In this document: piece after piece, positions 18,789 through 28,962 of the stretch | Position numbering within the stretch: position 1 is the first letter of the stretch | How the letters are laid out: each line of letters starts with the position of its first letter | DNA from: JACVRN01 sp036403815 | GTDB taxonomy: Bacteria > Acidobacteriota > Blastocatellia > Pyrinomonadales > Pyrinomonadaceae | NCBI GenBank assembly: GCA_036403815.1 | Contig: DASWQH010000081.1 | Location: 30,954 to 94,953 of the forward strand | DNA length: 64,000 nucleotides | Direction of reading: 5' to 3' | Notes under the pieces: model-generated | Database searches by the model: none | What the model was told of the DNA's origin: nothing | Seen by the model: the letters and a program-made list of their open reading frames with translations, nothing else | Made by a program: the position numbers and the translations under genes

Positions 18789-19595
18789 TTAGATGGAGGG
18801 AGCGGCGACAACCGCAATGCCGTTTTTATCTGCAAGGCGGATCATCTCGTCGCGGTCGAACATCAGTGTCTTGCCTGCCGTGATGCAGAGACAGGTTGCG
18901 CCCGCTTCGATCATGGTTTGAATTGTGGGAACGCCGACGACGGGTACATCAAAGCGCATGTCCTGATCCGGCTTGGCGACTTTGATGACCGTCAGCTTGC
19001 CTTTCGCCAGCTCGCCCGCGCGGCGGATGGTCGCGTCCGTCCCTTCCATCGCTTCTATGGAGACACAGGCGCGAGCGCGCACGACGATGGTCTGGCCTAA
19101 ATCAAGCCGCGTTATCTCGCGCGCGATTTCCAGCCCGTACTCTATGTCGCCGCGCTCTCGTTCGTCCGGCGCACGCCGCGAGAGCTGCCCCGCGAGTGGA
19201 AGGTTCTCCTGTAGAAAATAGGTCGAGTCAATTAATTCTATGCCTTCGCTCTTCAGCTCGTCTGCGACTGCGCCGATGAGCGCGTCCGTGTTGCGGCGCG
19301 GCAATCTCAGTATGGTCTTGAGCATGCGCAGGTCTGGAAGCGCGCCGCTGAAAATCTGCACGTGCTTGACCTGCCCCGCCATGATTGCTTTTTCGACGCC
19401 CTCGCGTTTGAAGAAGCGTATCAGCTTGCCAAGCTGCGCCACTCCAATCCACTGCACGCGCTCGGCCACACGCTCAATCTCCGGGTCTGTCTCTTCCTTA
19501 ATCGCCGCCACCGCCATAGAGACACCGTTGCGGCGCGCTCCCTCAAGCACCAGAAAAGGAAATCGACCGTTGCCCGCGATTAATCCGTAACGCAT
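18789..19595 (-). CDS. lpxI: UDP-2,3-diacylglucosamine pyrophosphatase LpxI
   Basis: LpxI (DUF1009) hydrolyses UDP-2,3-diacylglucosamine to lipid X in lipid A synthesis, in place of LpxH. The 268 residues begin with the typical YGLIAGNGRFPFLVLEGARR. Further family blocks are AIMAGQVKHVQIF, RTDALIGAVADEL-like sequence near 105-120, and the C-terminal DVPVVGVPTIQTMIEAGATC and ADKNGIAVVAAPS. It is the last gene of the bamA-skp-fabZ-lpxA-lpxI set. The gap to lpxA is filled by an inverted tandem-word element. Confidence 0.92.
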   Translation of the reverse strand: MRYGLIAGNGRFPFLVLEGARRNGVSMAVAAIKEETDPEIERVAERVQWIGVAQLGKLIRFFKREGVEKAIMAGQVKHVQIFSGALPDLRMLKTILRLPRRNTDALIGAVADELKSEGIELIDSTYFLQENLPLAGQLSRRAPDERERGDIEYGLEIAREITRLDLGQTIVVRARACVSIEAMEGTDATIRRAGELAKGKLTVIKVAKPDQDMRFDVPVVGVPTIQTMIEAGATCLCITAGKTLMFDRDEMIRLADKNGIAVVAAPSI

Positions 19596-19598
19596 GGT

Positions 19599-19664
19599 GG
19601 GTGTCGGGTATCAGGTGCCGGGTGCCGGAAAAAGCGACTAACCGAAACCCGGCACCCGACACCT
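19599..19664. repeat. Tandem-word element H3 (GGTGCCG heptamers, inverted pair)
   Basis: GGTGTCG GGTATCA GGTGCCG GGTGCCG is followed after about 20 bases by the complement CCCGGCACCCGACACC. It fills the short gap between lpxA and lpxI inside an operon, and supplies the TAG stop codon of lpxA (19663-19665). Confidence 0.88.
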
Positions 19665-20454
19665 ATTTGATTACTCCGCGTTTTGAAGTTTCGATGAAGC
19701 GGATGAGTTCGTCAACTTCGGGGGATTCGGTGATCTCTTCGCGGATGCGCTCCGTTGCCTGCGTGGTGTTGAGACGCGAAGAGAGAAGAAGGTGAAAGGC
19801 GTGATGAAGCGCGTTCATAGTCTGGCGCGAGTAGCCACGCCTGCGCATGCCCGTCGTGTTCAATCCGTAGCAGCGTGCGTGATTGCCGACCGTCAGGGCA
19901 AAGGGAAGCGCGTCTTTGACGATGACCGAATAACCGCCAACGTAAGCCTCGCGCCCGACGCGACAGAATTGATGCACGCCGGAATAAGCTCCTATGTTTG
20001 CGCCCTCTTCGACCGTCACATGACCCGCCAGGGTCGCGGCGTTAGCCATGATGACATGGTTTCCGATGATGCAATCGTGCGCCACGTGAGCCTGAGCCAT
20101 AATCAGGCAATCGTCGCCTATTTCCGTGAGCATCCCTCCGCCCTCCGTGCCGCGATGGATGGTCACGAACTCGCGTATAACCGAGCGACGACCGATGCGC
20201 GTCTCCGAAGGCTCGCCCATGTATTTCAAGTCCTGCGAAGCAAGGCCGATGGAGACGAAAGGAAAGATGTGCGTGTCGTCGCCAATTGAGGTGCGCCCGT
20301 CAACAACTACGTGCGAGTCAAGGCGCACACGCTCGCCCAAGCTGACCTCGTCGCCGATAATCGTGTACGGGCCAATGAAGCAATCGTGGCCTAAGCGTGC
20401 GCGCGGGCTGACGACCGCCGTCGGATGAATGGTTTGCGTTGTAGCTACAGACAT
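19663..20454 (-). CDS. lpxA: Acyl-ACP--UDP-N-acetylglucosamine O-acyltransferase
   Basis: LpxA makes the first acyl transfer of lipid A synthesis. The 263 residues show the left-handed parallel beta-helix with hexapeptide repeats (IHPTAVVSPRARLGHDCFIG, VTIHRGTEGGG, CLIMAQAHVAHDCIIGNHV, VGREAYVGGYSVIVKDALPF). The catalytic His lies in the AHVAHDC block. The C-terminal helical part (SRQTMNALHHAFHLLL) is typical. It stands between fabZ and lpxI. Tandem-word hairpins flank it on both sides, and its last codon overlaps one of them. Confidence 0.96.
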   Translation of the reverse strand: MSVATTQTIHPTAVVSPRARLGHDCFIGPYTIIGDEVSLGERVRLDSHVVVDGRTSIGDDTHIFPFVSIGLASQDLKYMGEPSETRIGRRSVIREFVTIHRGTEGGGMLTEIGDDCLIMAQAHVAHDCIIGNHVIMANAATLAGHVTVEEGANIGAYSGVHQFCRVGREAYVGGYSVIVKDALPFALTVGNHARCYGLNTTGMRRRGYSRQTMNALHHAFHLLLSSRLNTTQATERIREEITESPEVDELIRFIETSKRGVIK

Positions 20455-20461
20455 AATAAGA

Positions 20462-20539
20462 AGAGGTTAGAGGTCAGAGGCTAGAGGTTAGTAGTTGTCT
20501 TTCTTTTACTAACCTCTGACCTCTTATCTCTAACCTCTG
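20462..20539. repeat. Tandem-word element H4 (TAGAGGT heptamers)
   Basis: Second copy of the TAGAGGT inverted pair with the loop TTAGTAGTTGTCTTTCTTTT. It occupies almost the whole fabZ-lpxA gap, that is, inside a conserved operon. Confidence 0.9.
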
Positions 20540-20544
20540 TTTTT

Positions 20545-20997
20545 TCATTTACCTTCCTCGCGCTCGACGATGACGCTCATGATCTCGGCTTCGGCGACCG
20601 TTTCGCCGTTGACTTTCGCCTCCCCTCGCATACGTTGGACGCGCGTGCCTACACGAAGCGCCGTGACTTCCAGAATGAGCGTGTCGCCGGGGGTGACGGG
20701 GCGACGAAAGCGCGCTTCCTTGATGCCGCTGAAGAAGGGCAGCTTTTCAGCGCGATTCTCTATCTCGCGTAAAACCAGAAGAGCGCCGCATTGCGCAAGC
20801 GCTTCGATGATAAGCACTCCGGGCATAACGGGCGCTCCCGGAAAGTGGCCTTGAAAGAAAGGCTCGTTCGTGGTCACTTGCTTGATGCCGACGATTCTCT
20901 CTTTCGGCACCAGCTCCGTAATGCGATCCACCAGCAGGAAGGGATAGCGGTGCGGCAAAAGCTCCTGTATGGCGCGAGCATCCAGAACCGTTTCCAT
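20545..20997 (-). CDS. fabZ: 3-hydroxyacyl-[acyl-carrier-protein] dehydratase FabZ
   Basis: FabZ dehydrates 3-hydroxyacyl-ACP in fatty-acid synthesis and balances fatty acid against lipid A supply. The 150 residues are a complete hot-dog fold. LLPHRYPFLLVDRI is near 14-26, the catalytic His is H51 (GHFPGAPVMPG) and the acidic partner is E65 (IIEALAQ). The gene sits in its usual place next to lpxA. lpxD, normally found between skp and fabZ, is missing from this cluster. Confidence 0.95.
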   Translation of the reverse strand: METVLDARAIQELLPHRYPFLLVDRITELVPKERIVGIKQVTTNEPFFQGHFPGAPVMPGVLIIEALAQCGALLVLREIENRAEKLPFFSGIKEARFRRPVTPGDTLILEVTALRVGTRVQRMRGEAKVNGETVAEAEIMSVIVEREEGK

Positions 20998-21184
20998 GCC
21001 GTGTCTTTCCCTTTCGGTCTCAGGCGAGAGAAGATGAAAGAGCTAAAAAGAAGCGCTTGCGGCCTCTTTTCGTAAGCTTGTACGAAATAATGAATGCGGA
21101 AGCGCACGGAAAGCTCTGGGGAAAACTCTCCGGCGCTCCCGCACCGAACTCTAACCTAGGACAGCAATCGCGCTCGCTCAGGCT

Positions 21185-21814
21185 TTAACGGCCAGGGGCG
21201 GCGGTCGAAGCGGTCGCGGGATTCTTGCTGTTATATTCCTGTATGAAGGCGCGGGTGATGTCTATGCTATCGGCGGCATAGACCATAGGCACCTGGCTGC
21301 CGTCAATGATAACAGTGATACCGCGCTGCTTGGCATAAGCTTCGAGCGATTTGCCAATGTCTTCCTGAAGCGGGCCGAAGACTTCCTGTCGGCGCTTGTT
21401 GAAGCGAGCGGTCGCATCCTCACCCTTGCGCTGGTAATCCTTCTTCAACTGGTCAAGCGTCTCAGCCTTGGCCTGAAGCGACTTAGGATCAACCGGCGTT
21501 CCGGCCTGCTGCAACTTGGTAATCTCATCGGTCAACTGCGTGATGCGCGTACGCATCCCGTCCAGCTCTGTCTGACTCGGCTGAAACTCACGGTTCAGGT
21601 TAGTCATCAGGGTGTTGAAGCGGGCGATACCCTGTTTCTGGTCGAAGAAGGCTTCGGTGTAGATGACGGCGATTTTGGCTGTGCCGACATCGCCAGTGCC
21701 TCCGGTCTGAGCCGGTGCGGGGCTTGCGGGACGCGCCGTGCCCTGTCCATAAGCGGGCAGCGCTGCGATGGCTGCCAGGAAGAGGCTTGCGGCGACTAAA
21801 CGAAATATTCTCAT
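21185..21814 (-). CDS. skp: Periplasmic OmpH/Skp-like chaperone
   Basis: Skp family proteins hold unfolded outer-membrane proteins in the periplasm for the Bam complex. The 209 residues show a signal peptide (MRIFRLVAASLFLAAIAALP, cut near YGQ). A Pro/Ala/Thr-rich stretch and the IAVIYTEAFFDQKQGIARFN beginning of the family follow. A long coiled coil (about 75-150, ITQLTDEITKLQQ, LDQLKKDYQRKGEDA) leads to the GITVIIDGSQVP strand near the end. It follows bamA by about 95 bases, the classic order. Confidence 0.9.
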   Translation of the reverse strand: MRIFRLVAASLFLAAIAALPAYGQGTARPASPAPAQTGGTGDVGTAKIAVIYTEAFFDQKQGIARFNTLMTNLNREFQPSQTELDGMRTRITQLTDEITKLQQAGTPVDPKSLQAKAETLDQLKKDYQRKGEDATARFNKRRQEVFGPLQEDIGKSLEAYAKQRGITVIIDGSQVPMVYAADSIDITRAFIQEYNSKNPATASTAAPGR

Positions 21815-21909
21815 AACGTTCTTGCTAATGCTCCTTACAGTTTGTGGTAACGCCCCCTTAGATGTCGTCTAAGCCTGCGGCGTCGCCCGTTGATTCAAGT
21901 AAATTCGGG

Positions 21910-24900
21910 TTAAAAAGTTCGCCCCACGCTGAAGCGAACGCCTTTACGTTGCTCGTTGAAAACGATGCCGGGTAACTGGCTGTAAGTCCCCACACGCGCG
22001 TTCGGATTATAGAAGAAAATCAGGCGAAACGGCACGTTGATGATAGGAACTTGAGCGCGGAACTCTACGCCCACGCTTGAACGATAGTCTGCGAACTTCG
22101 CAAAACTAGAGTCGGCGACACGCACGACCGTATTGGTCTGCGCTTCGCCGCGCACAAAGACTGACTGGAAGCCGAAGGGCAAACCCGTCAGCGGATCTAC
22201 GGGGCCGACGCGCAGGGCGTTGGCAAACTCCTCGCGCGAAGATAAACGATTGTCTCGCGCTACCAGTCCTAGGAAGCCGGTCGAAGGGTCTGTGAAAAAG
22301 GCCAACTGATTGTTAATACCCGCCGCCAGCGAGCTTAAATTGACGCCCACTCCGACGGTCGAGAGAATCAACTGGTCTTGCAGAAACTCGCTGTTGATAA
22401 CCTGATTGCTGCCTTTGCGCAGATTAAAGGCCGTGCCGACATCCGCGAAAACCGCCGCCGTGACAGGCCCTATGAGCGGGATGCGATATTCAAAGTTGCC
22501 CAGAAACTGTGTATCGCCGCCGATGCTGGTAAAGGAGCGCGCCACCTGTGCGACGTTTGCGCCACTGGGGCCTGTAAAGAGTCCTACGTTAGCCAGACTC
22601 TGCGGCAGCCCCGGAACCGGAACCGGGGTGCCGGTTGGGTTAAACGCCAGCACGACGTTGCGCGAAGTGACGAAGGTATCCACGGGCGAAATAGGGCTAA
22701 TCGAGCGCACGTTGTAGCCGCGAATCGAAAACTCGTCGCCGAGGAAGAAGCGGTCGAAGATTGGAACACCGTTGATGAAGGCTAGCGAGTTGGCGTTTCT
22801 GACTTTTGCAGTGGTCGCAAAGCTTCCCACGGTCGCCGCCAGTAGGCGGAAGCCGAAGACTTCCGGGTTATCCGAATTCTTACGCCGCACCTTCATGAAC
22901 TGTATGTACTCAAGCGAAGGCTTGTAGGTGCGTATGTCGCCGCCGAGTCCAGCGAAATCGAGCGCCGCAGAGATGCGCCTGCCTTCGACCGGGTCTTGGC
23001 CGGATTCCTTAGAGTAGTTACGCGTATCGTAGACGAAAGTCGGGACGACGCGGCTCGTCAGGATGTTCGGCTGCGCGTAGATTACGGGGATGAACGTGGT
23101 CGGGTTATTCTGACTATTGACCGGCGGGTCTTCAACGCTCGATTGAGCAATCTGGTACGACAACCCGACGCGCGAGAACTGTGTGAACTTACGCTTGCGG
23201 TAGAACTCCGAGAGCGGAGCCGTCGCGAAGAATGATGCGCCGTAGGATTTGCGCGTGAACAGGTTCTCTTCGCTCGTGCTTAAGAAGTCCACCTGATTGC
23301 CAAAAAGTCCGGTCAGAGCGTCCACGTTCGACGAAAGGAACGTGCCCTCGCCAAAGAACTGCTGCTTGTAGGTGAAGAGCGAAAATCCGACCGTAATCGG
23401 GCGGTTGCGGAAATAAGGCTCTGTGAAAGAGAACTGGAACGATTGCTGGCGGTTGCCGTAGGCCAACTGGAACGAGAGCGATTCGCCGCGACCCAGCAGG
23501 TTATTGGTCGAATACTCCAGACCGAAGAAGGAGCCGCCGACGCCGGAGATGCCGCCGTTGAAGGAAATCTGCTGGCGACCGCGCTCAGATACTTTGACGT
23601 TAACGTCTACGAGTCCCTCTTCCTCGTTAGTGCGGAAATCCGCGTCGCGCTTTTCGTCAATCGGCTCGAAGTAGCCCAACTGGTTAAGACGCAGGATGGA
23701 ATATTCGAAGCGCGTCTGGTCATAGATGTCGCCTTCGTTGAGGAGCACCTCGCGCCTGAGCACAACGTCGCGCGTAAAGGTGTTGCCGATGAATTCAAGT
23801 CTTCTCAAAGTGAACTGCTTGCCCTCGTCAATCGTGACGACGAAATCCACGATGCCCTCTTTCGGATTCGCCGGATTGTCCTTGAAGGTCGGCTGCGGGC
23901 TGGCGTCGTACTGTATGAATCCCTGCCCGCCATAATATTTTTTAAGGTCTTCGTAGAGCGCTCTGCCTATCCTGCGTCCGTCTGCAACGTCTCCCGGCTT
24001 CAGGCCGATGACGGCGCGAATCACCTGCTCGGAGAAGATAGAGTTGCCTTCTATTTTAATCTCGCCGATACGGAAGAGCTTGCCTTCGGTGACGGGAACC
24101 GTGAGGCGCAACACTTCGTCGGTCGAAGAGATAAAGGGCAAAGGAACAAAGAAGCCCGTGCGTCGTCGTCCAAGTCCTTCGACGGTCGGCTCGCCCGTTC
24201 TGGCCTGAAGGTAGCCCTTAGAGGCCATGTACTGCTGAACCAATCGAAGGTCAACATCCAGTTTCTCTCGGTCAAGGATGTCCGTGCTCTTAAAGCGCGC
24301 GATGAGTCCAGTCTCCGTGACGTACTTCATCTGGCTGCGCAAGGAACCGTCCTTGAAGACCTGATTGCCCACGAAATCTATCTCGGCCACGCGCACGCGG
24401 TCGCCCTCGTTGATAACGAAGGTGACGCCGATGGAGGTTTGCGAGATTTCATCCGTGCGCACCTCTATGGCCGCATTCGGGTGACCCTTGGAGGCCAGAA
24501 GCTCCTTGAGCACGCGCACCGCATTGTTCTGCTTGGCCGGGTCGAAGATGGCTTCTTTCGAAAAGCCCACGCGCCGCTCGCGGAAAGCCTTCAGCACGTC
24601 CGATTCCTGCACGCTCTTCAAACCCTCGAACTGTATGTCGCGGATAATCGGAAGCTCCTTGACGTTGAAGACGACGATGACGCCGCCGCGCGTGCCCTCT
24701 TCGGTAGTGACGCTCGCATTTACTTTATCGAAGAAATTGAGCGCCAGGAGCGCCTGAAGGTCGCGTTGCGCCTGCTCCGGGTTGAAAACATCGCCGGGGC
24801 GGGTCTGCACGTAATAGAGAAGGTCTTCGTCGCGATTACGACGGTTGCCGCGCACGTCCACAGCTTCGACTACGCGTTGTTGCGCTGAGGCGTCCTGCGC

Positions 24901-24984
24901 CAGAGCAGTTCGGTTTGTCCCAAATGGCAGGGTTAAGATGACGGCGCTCAAAAAGATGAGCCAGAAAGCACGCATAATGTGCAT
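21910..24984 (-). CDS. bamA: Outer membrane protein assembly factor BamA
   Basis: BamA folds and inserts beta-barrel proteins into the outer membrane. The 1024 residues begin with a signal peptide (IMRAFWLIFLSAVILTLPFG). Five POTRA-type repeats follow (VDVRGNRRNRDEDLLYYV, IQFEGLKSVQESDVLKAF, IDFVGNQVFKDGSLRSQM, IKIEGNSIFSEQVIRAVI, LEFIGNTFTRDVVLRREV). A C-terminal barrel ends in the expected aromatic residue (SVGRTF). It is about 200 residues longer than typical BamA, the excess lying in loop-like insertions of the barrel (about 750-980). AAGGG stands before the ATG. Confidence 0.95.
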   Translation of the reverse strand: MHIMRAFWLIFLSAVILTLPFGTNRTALAQDASAQQRVVEAVDVRGNRRNRDEDLLYYVQTRPGDVFNPEQAQRDLQALLALNFFDKVNASVTTEEGTRGGVIVVFNVKELPIIRDIQFEGLKSVQESDVLKAFRERRVGFSKEAIFDPAKQNNAVRVLKELLASKGHPNAAIEVRTDEISQTSIGVTFVINEGDRVRVAEIDFVGNQVFKDGSLRSQMKYVTETGLIARFKSTDILDREKLDVDLRLVQQYMASKGYLQARTGEPTVEGLGRRRTGFFVPLPFISSTDEVLRLTVPVTEGKLFRIGEIKIEGNSIFSEQVIRAVIGLKPGDVADGRRIGRALYEDLKKYYGGQGFIQYDASPQPTFKDNPANPKEGIVDFVVTIDEGKQFTLRRLEFIGNTFTRDVVLRREVLLNEGDIYDQTRFEYSILRLNQLGYFEPIDEKRDADFRTNEEEGLVDVNVKVSERGRQQISFNGGISGVGGSFFGLEYSTNNLLGRGESLSFQLAYGNRQQSFQFSFTEPYFRNRPITVGFSLFTYKQQFFGEGTFLSSNVDALTGLFGNQVDFLSTSEENLFTRKSYGASFFATAPLSEFYRKRKFTQFSRVGLSYQIAQSSVEDPPVNSQNNPTTFIPVIYAQPNILTSRVVPTFVYDTRNYSKESGQDPVEGRRISAALDFAGLGGDIRTYKPSLEYIQFMKVRRKNSDNPEVFGFRLLAATVGSFATTAKVRNANSLAFINGVPIFDRFFLGDEFSIRGYNVRSISPISPVDTFVTSRNVVLAFNPTGTPVPVPGLPQSLANVGLFTGPSGANVAQVARSFTSIGGDTQFLGNFEYRIPLIGPVTAAVFADVGTAFNLRKGSNQVINSEFLQDQLILSTVGVGVNLSSLAAGINNQLAFFTDPSTGFLGLVARDNRLSSREEFANALRVGPVDPLTGLPFGFQSVFVRGEAQTNTVVRVADSSFAKFADYRSSVGVEFRAQVPIINVPFRLIFFYNPNARVGTYSQLPGIVFNEQRKGVRFSVGRTF

Positions 24985-25225
24985 AAGCGCTATTTCCCTT
25001 AGAGGTTCTTGTTAGACTTCAGGGAGCGATTGTCAGAAAAGATTTCGGTTTTCTAAGATTAAGAATGAAATGGCGCGCGTCCTATCCTCTTTCGGGAAGA
25101 AGCGAGCGCACGCGCCCAATCCGTGGACTTTATCGACAAAACTTTAGATTCCGGGTCGCCCGCGTCCCGTTGCCAGTCCGTTCGAGTCCAGCAAAGTTGC
25201 GAATTATACAGGCAACAGGGGGGGA

Positions 25226-25310
25226 AAGTCCAAAGACCAAAGTCCCAAATCTCACGTCCCAAGTCAAAAATCAGCCTATTGACTTGAGACCTGAAACCCG
25301 GGACTTTGGT
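25226..25310. repeat. Tandem-word element H5 (AAAGTCC/CAAGTCC heptamers)
   Basis: AAAGTCC AAAGACC AAAGTCC CAAATCT CACGTCC CAAGTCA runs with period 7. Its partners (TTGACTTGAG, GGGACTTTGG) lie to the right and pair with it. It lies between clpC (stop 25317) and bamA, in a 332-base gap with no other recognised gene; the bamA promoter should be in 24985-25220. Confidence 0.85.
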
Positions 25311-25316
25311 TGGCAG

Positions 25317-27695
25317 TCAGTGAATTAAAAGCGCATCCGCCCCGTCTTCCACACCCGCCGGGCGATAGTTCAGCTCAACGCCGTCCAGAAATACCTCGAC
25401 CGTCGTTATCTCCGCCAACTGCCCCTGAATCAGAGCCTCCGAAAGCGGGTCTTCGACATATTTCTGGAGTGCGCGCCTGAGTGGGCGCGCGCCGTAGGAG
25501 CGGTCGGCACAGGTCTTTTGCACAACCCAGCGCTTGGCCTCGTCCGTCAGGCGAATCTCAAGGCCGCGACTCGTCAGCGTCCTGTTCATCTGCTCTATCT
25601 GTAGCTGCACGACTTCCAGCAGGTCAACATCCAACAACTGATCGAAGATAATAATCTCGTCCAGACGGTTGATGAACTCCGGGTTGAAGGTCTGGCGCAC
25701 AGCCGACATGACCATCTCTTCCATCTTCTCGCGCGAAGAGTCCGTATTGGCCTGGAAACCCAGCGTGCCCTTCTTCTGTATGAAGCGCGCGCCGATGTTG
25801 GAGGTCATGATGATAATCGTGTTCTTGAAATCAACGGTGTTGCCGAGCGCGTCCGTCAGGATACCGTCCTCAAAGACCTGCAACAGCACGTTGAAGATGT
25901 CCGGGTGTGCTTTTTCTATCTCGTCAAAGAGGAGAACCGAATAAGGCGAGCGCTTGATTCTTTCCGTTAGCTGTCCACCCTCTTCGTGGCCGACGTAGCC
26001 GGGAGGTGAGCCTATGAGCTTCGAGACCGAATGTTTTTCCATAAATTCGGACATGTCGAAGCGAATCATAGAGCGCTCTGAGCCGAAGAGGAATTCCGCC
26101 AGAGAGCGCGCAACTTCAGTTTTCCCAACGCCCGTTGGCCCCAGGAAAAGGAATGAGCCGACGGGTCGCTGCGGGTTCTTCAGCCCTGCGCGCGAGCGGC
26201 GTATGGCACGAGCCAGAGCGGAGATGGCAGGTCTTTGCGAGACCACGCGCTCGTGCAGAGAGGTTTCGATGCGCAGGAGCTTTTGCGTCTCTTCTTCTTT
26301 GAGCGACATGACGGGGATGCCAGTCCAGCGCGCTATGACTTCCTCTATGTCGTCGCGCGTGACTTCGGCAGAGACGAGCGCGTCTTCGCTCGTGTCTGTA
26401 AAGCGCACGCCTAATCCTCCTGTGTCCATGCTGTAAGAAGTGCCGGGCAGCTCCGTCGCAGGGTTCCAATCCAGATTCCCCTGCTCGCGTCGTACGCGCA
26501 GCTTGACGCGTGCGCCCGCTTCGTCAATCACGTCAATGGCCTTGTCGGGCAGGAAGCGGTCTGGGATGTAGCGGTTCGATTGATAGACGGCGGCCTCTAT
26601 AGCGTCGTTCGAGTAGCGAACCTGATGGAAAGTTTCATAACGCTCGCGCACGCCCTCTAGAATCTGCACGGCTTCCGCTTCCGATGGGGGCGGAACTTTC
26701 ACAGCCTGAAAGCGTCTTTCCAGCGAGCGATCTTTTTCGATGGACTTGCGAAATTCCGCAGGGGTGGTTGCGCCGATGCACTGGATTTCGCCGCGCGAGA
26801 GCGCAGGCTTCAGGATATTGGCCGCATCGAGCGAGCCTTCAGCCGAGCCTGCGCCGACCAGTGTGTGCAATTCATCTATGAAAACAATGTAGTGCGGGTT
26901 TTCAATCAACTCGCGCATGATCTGCTTGAGCCGCTCTTCAAACTGCCCGCGATACTTCGTGCCCGCGACTATAAGAGAGAGGTCGAGGCTTAAAATACGC
27001 TTGTTTTCGAGGAAAGATGGGACTTCGCCGCGCACTATGCGCTGAGCGAGACCTTCTACGATGGCGGTCTTGCCGACACCCGGCTCGCCTATCAAGACCG
27101 GATTATTCTTGGTGCGGCGGCAGAGAATCTGTACGACGCGCTCAATTTCGGCTTCACGACCGATAAGAGGGTCTAGCTTGTCGTTCTGCGCGTCTTCGGT
27201 CAGGTCGCGCGAGAATTCCACCAGATGAGGCGTGTCCTTCTTCTGCGTGGCGCGTGCGTCCGCTCCCGTCTGGCGCGCAATCTCTTCGCGCACGGCGTTT
27301 AGCCGCAACCCGCGCTCGTAAAGAATCTCCGCGGCCATAGAGCGGTCTTCGCGCAGGAGTCCGAGCAGGAGATGCTCAGTCCCTATGTGTCTATGCTGAA
27401 GGCGGTCAGACTCCTCATGTGCATAGGCCAGCACGCGCTTTGTCTCAGGCGCGAGCGGCAGTTCCACAGAGGTCGAAATCTTGTCTCTGAGGAGCGTGCG
27501 TCCCTCTATCTCTTTGCGAATCGCTTCGATGTTGACGGAGGCGCGAGGGAAGAAACGACCCGTGAGCGTTTTATCTTCGCGCATCAGACCCAACAGGAGA
27601 TGCTCCGGCTCAATGGCCGGTGCGCCGAATTGCGAGGCTTCGTAGCGCGCGAAGAAGATGACACGTCGCGCTTTCTCAGTATAGCGTTCGAACAT
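25317..27695 (-). CDS. clpC: ATP-dependent Clp protease ATP-binding subunit (ClpC/ClpA type)
   Basis: This is a Hsp100 unfoldase that feeds proteins to ClpP. The 792 residues contain two Clp-N repeats (about 1-140), AAA-1 with Walker A GEPGVGKT at 203-210 and Walker B VFIDEL at 271-276, and a short middle region. AAA-2 has GPTGVGKTEVARSLA near 525, and the C-terminal D2-small domain follows. The middle region is short and the UVR-type motif of ClpC is degenerate, so ClpA/ClpC assignment is not certain. No clpP, clpS or mcsAB is adjacent. The start is an ATG at 27693-27695. Confidence 0.9.
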   Translation of the reverse strand: MFERYTEKARRVIFFARYEASQFGAPAIEPEHLLLGLMREDKTLTGRFFPRASVNIEAIRKEIEGRTLLRDKISTSVELPLAPETKRVLAYAHEESDRLQHRHIGTEHLLLGLLREDRSMAAEILYERGLRLNAVREEIARQTGADARATQKKDTPHLVEFSRDLTEDAQNDKLDPLIGREAEIERVVQILCRRTKNNPVLIGEPGVGKTAIVEGLAQRIVRGEVPSFLENKRILSLDLSLIVAGTKYRGQFEERLKQIMRELIENPHYIVFIDELHTLVGAGSAEGSLDAANILKPALSRGEIQCIGATTPAEFRKSIEKDRSLERRFQAVKVPPPSEAEAVQILEGVRERYETFHQVRYSNDAIEAAVYQSNRYIPDRFLPDKAIDVIDEAGARVKLRVRREQGNLDWNPATELPGTSYSMDTGGLGVRFTDTSEDALVSAEVTRDDIEEVIARWTGIPVMSLKEEETQKLLRIETSLHERVVSQRPAISALARAIRRSRAGLKNPQRPVGSFLFLGPTGVGKTEVARSLAEFLFGSERSMIRFDMSEFMEKHSVSKLIGSPPGYVGHEEGGQLTERIKRSPYSVLLFDEIEKAHPDIFNVLLQVFEDGILTDALGNTVDFKNTIIIMTSNIGARFIQKKGTLGFQANTDSSREKMEEMVMSAVRQTFNPEFINRLDEIIIFDQLLDVDLLEVVQLQIEQMNRTLTSRGLEIRLTDEAKRWVVQKTCADRSYGARPLRRALQKYVEDPLSEALIQGQLAEITTVEVFLDGVELNYRPAGVEDGADALLIH

Positions 27696-27970
27696 GGGGT
27701 ATAACCGCCCGATTACCTTTTCTATATGATTGCTGCTTGCCTACCGGGTCTTGCGGTGCGCGTCCCCGCGCGGGAGGCCCCGCAAACCCAATCCGCATTA
27801 TAACCTAATCTGCCGAGAAACATACCAACAAAAGAGAAGATGCGCGCTCGTCCGGGCAGGATGCCAGCAAGAGCAGGGATGAGGGCGGAGGGATGAGGGA
27901 TGAAAAGGAACGAAGAGACTGTTTCATTGATTCATCGATTCATTGAACAAATAAACCGATGTATCAACTC

Positions 27971-28666
<696 letters not shown>

Positions 28667-28671
28667 GAGAC

Positions 28672-28706
28672 CATTTTGGATTTTAGATTTTGGATTTTGG
28701 ATTGGT
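28672..28706. repeat. Tandem-word element H7, left part (TTTTGGA heptamers)
   Basis: TTTTGGATTTTAGATTTTGGATTTTGG has period 7. An inverted counterpart (GAAATCTAAAATCGAAAAC, about 28941-28959) lies on the far side of the nested element 28736-28927, so one repeat family brackets another. Confidence 0.75.
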
Positions 28707-28735
28707 AAAAGCCCGCTTTCTTGAGTAGTCAAATT

Positions 28736-28927
28736 CAGTCCCGTCAGGGACGACGTGATAATAGCCCAGTGCTTCAGCACTGGGAACACGTTATGAAAAA
28801 TGAAGTTGAGTCCCGTAGGGACGACTGAACATTTGCTTTCAGTCGTCCCTATGGGACTCAACTCTTTTGGTGCCTTTTGTTCCCAGCCATAAATGGCTGG
28901 GCTATTACCAGAAGTCCCTACGGGACT
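28736..28927. repeat. Nested double-hairpin element N3 (inside lolCD operon)
   Basis: The order is AGTCCCGTCAGGGACGAC, then the palindrome GCCCAGTGCTTCAGCACTGGG, then inner arms GAGTCCCGTAGGGACGACTG with their complement. The palindrome CCCAGCCATAAATGGCTGGG and AGTCCCTACGGGACT close it. It lies between the LolC-like and LolD-like genes, which should be co-transcribed. Confidence 0.9.
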
Positions 28928-28962
28928 TTGAGCACAACTTCTGAAATCTAAAATCGAAAACT

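Noticed and set aside
23443..24888. A 481-codon open frame antisense to bamA
   Set aside because: It mirrors the high-GC codon pattern of bamA, has no family resemblance, and bamA is certain.
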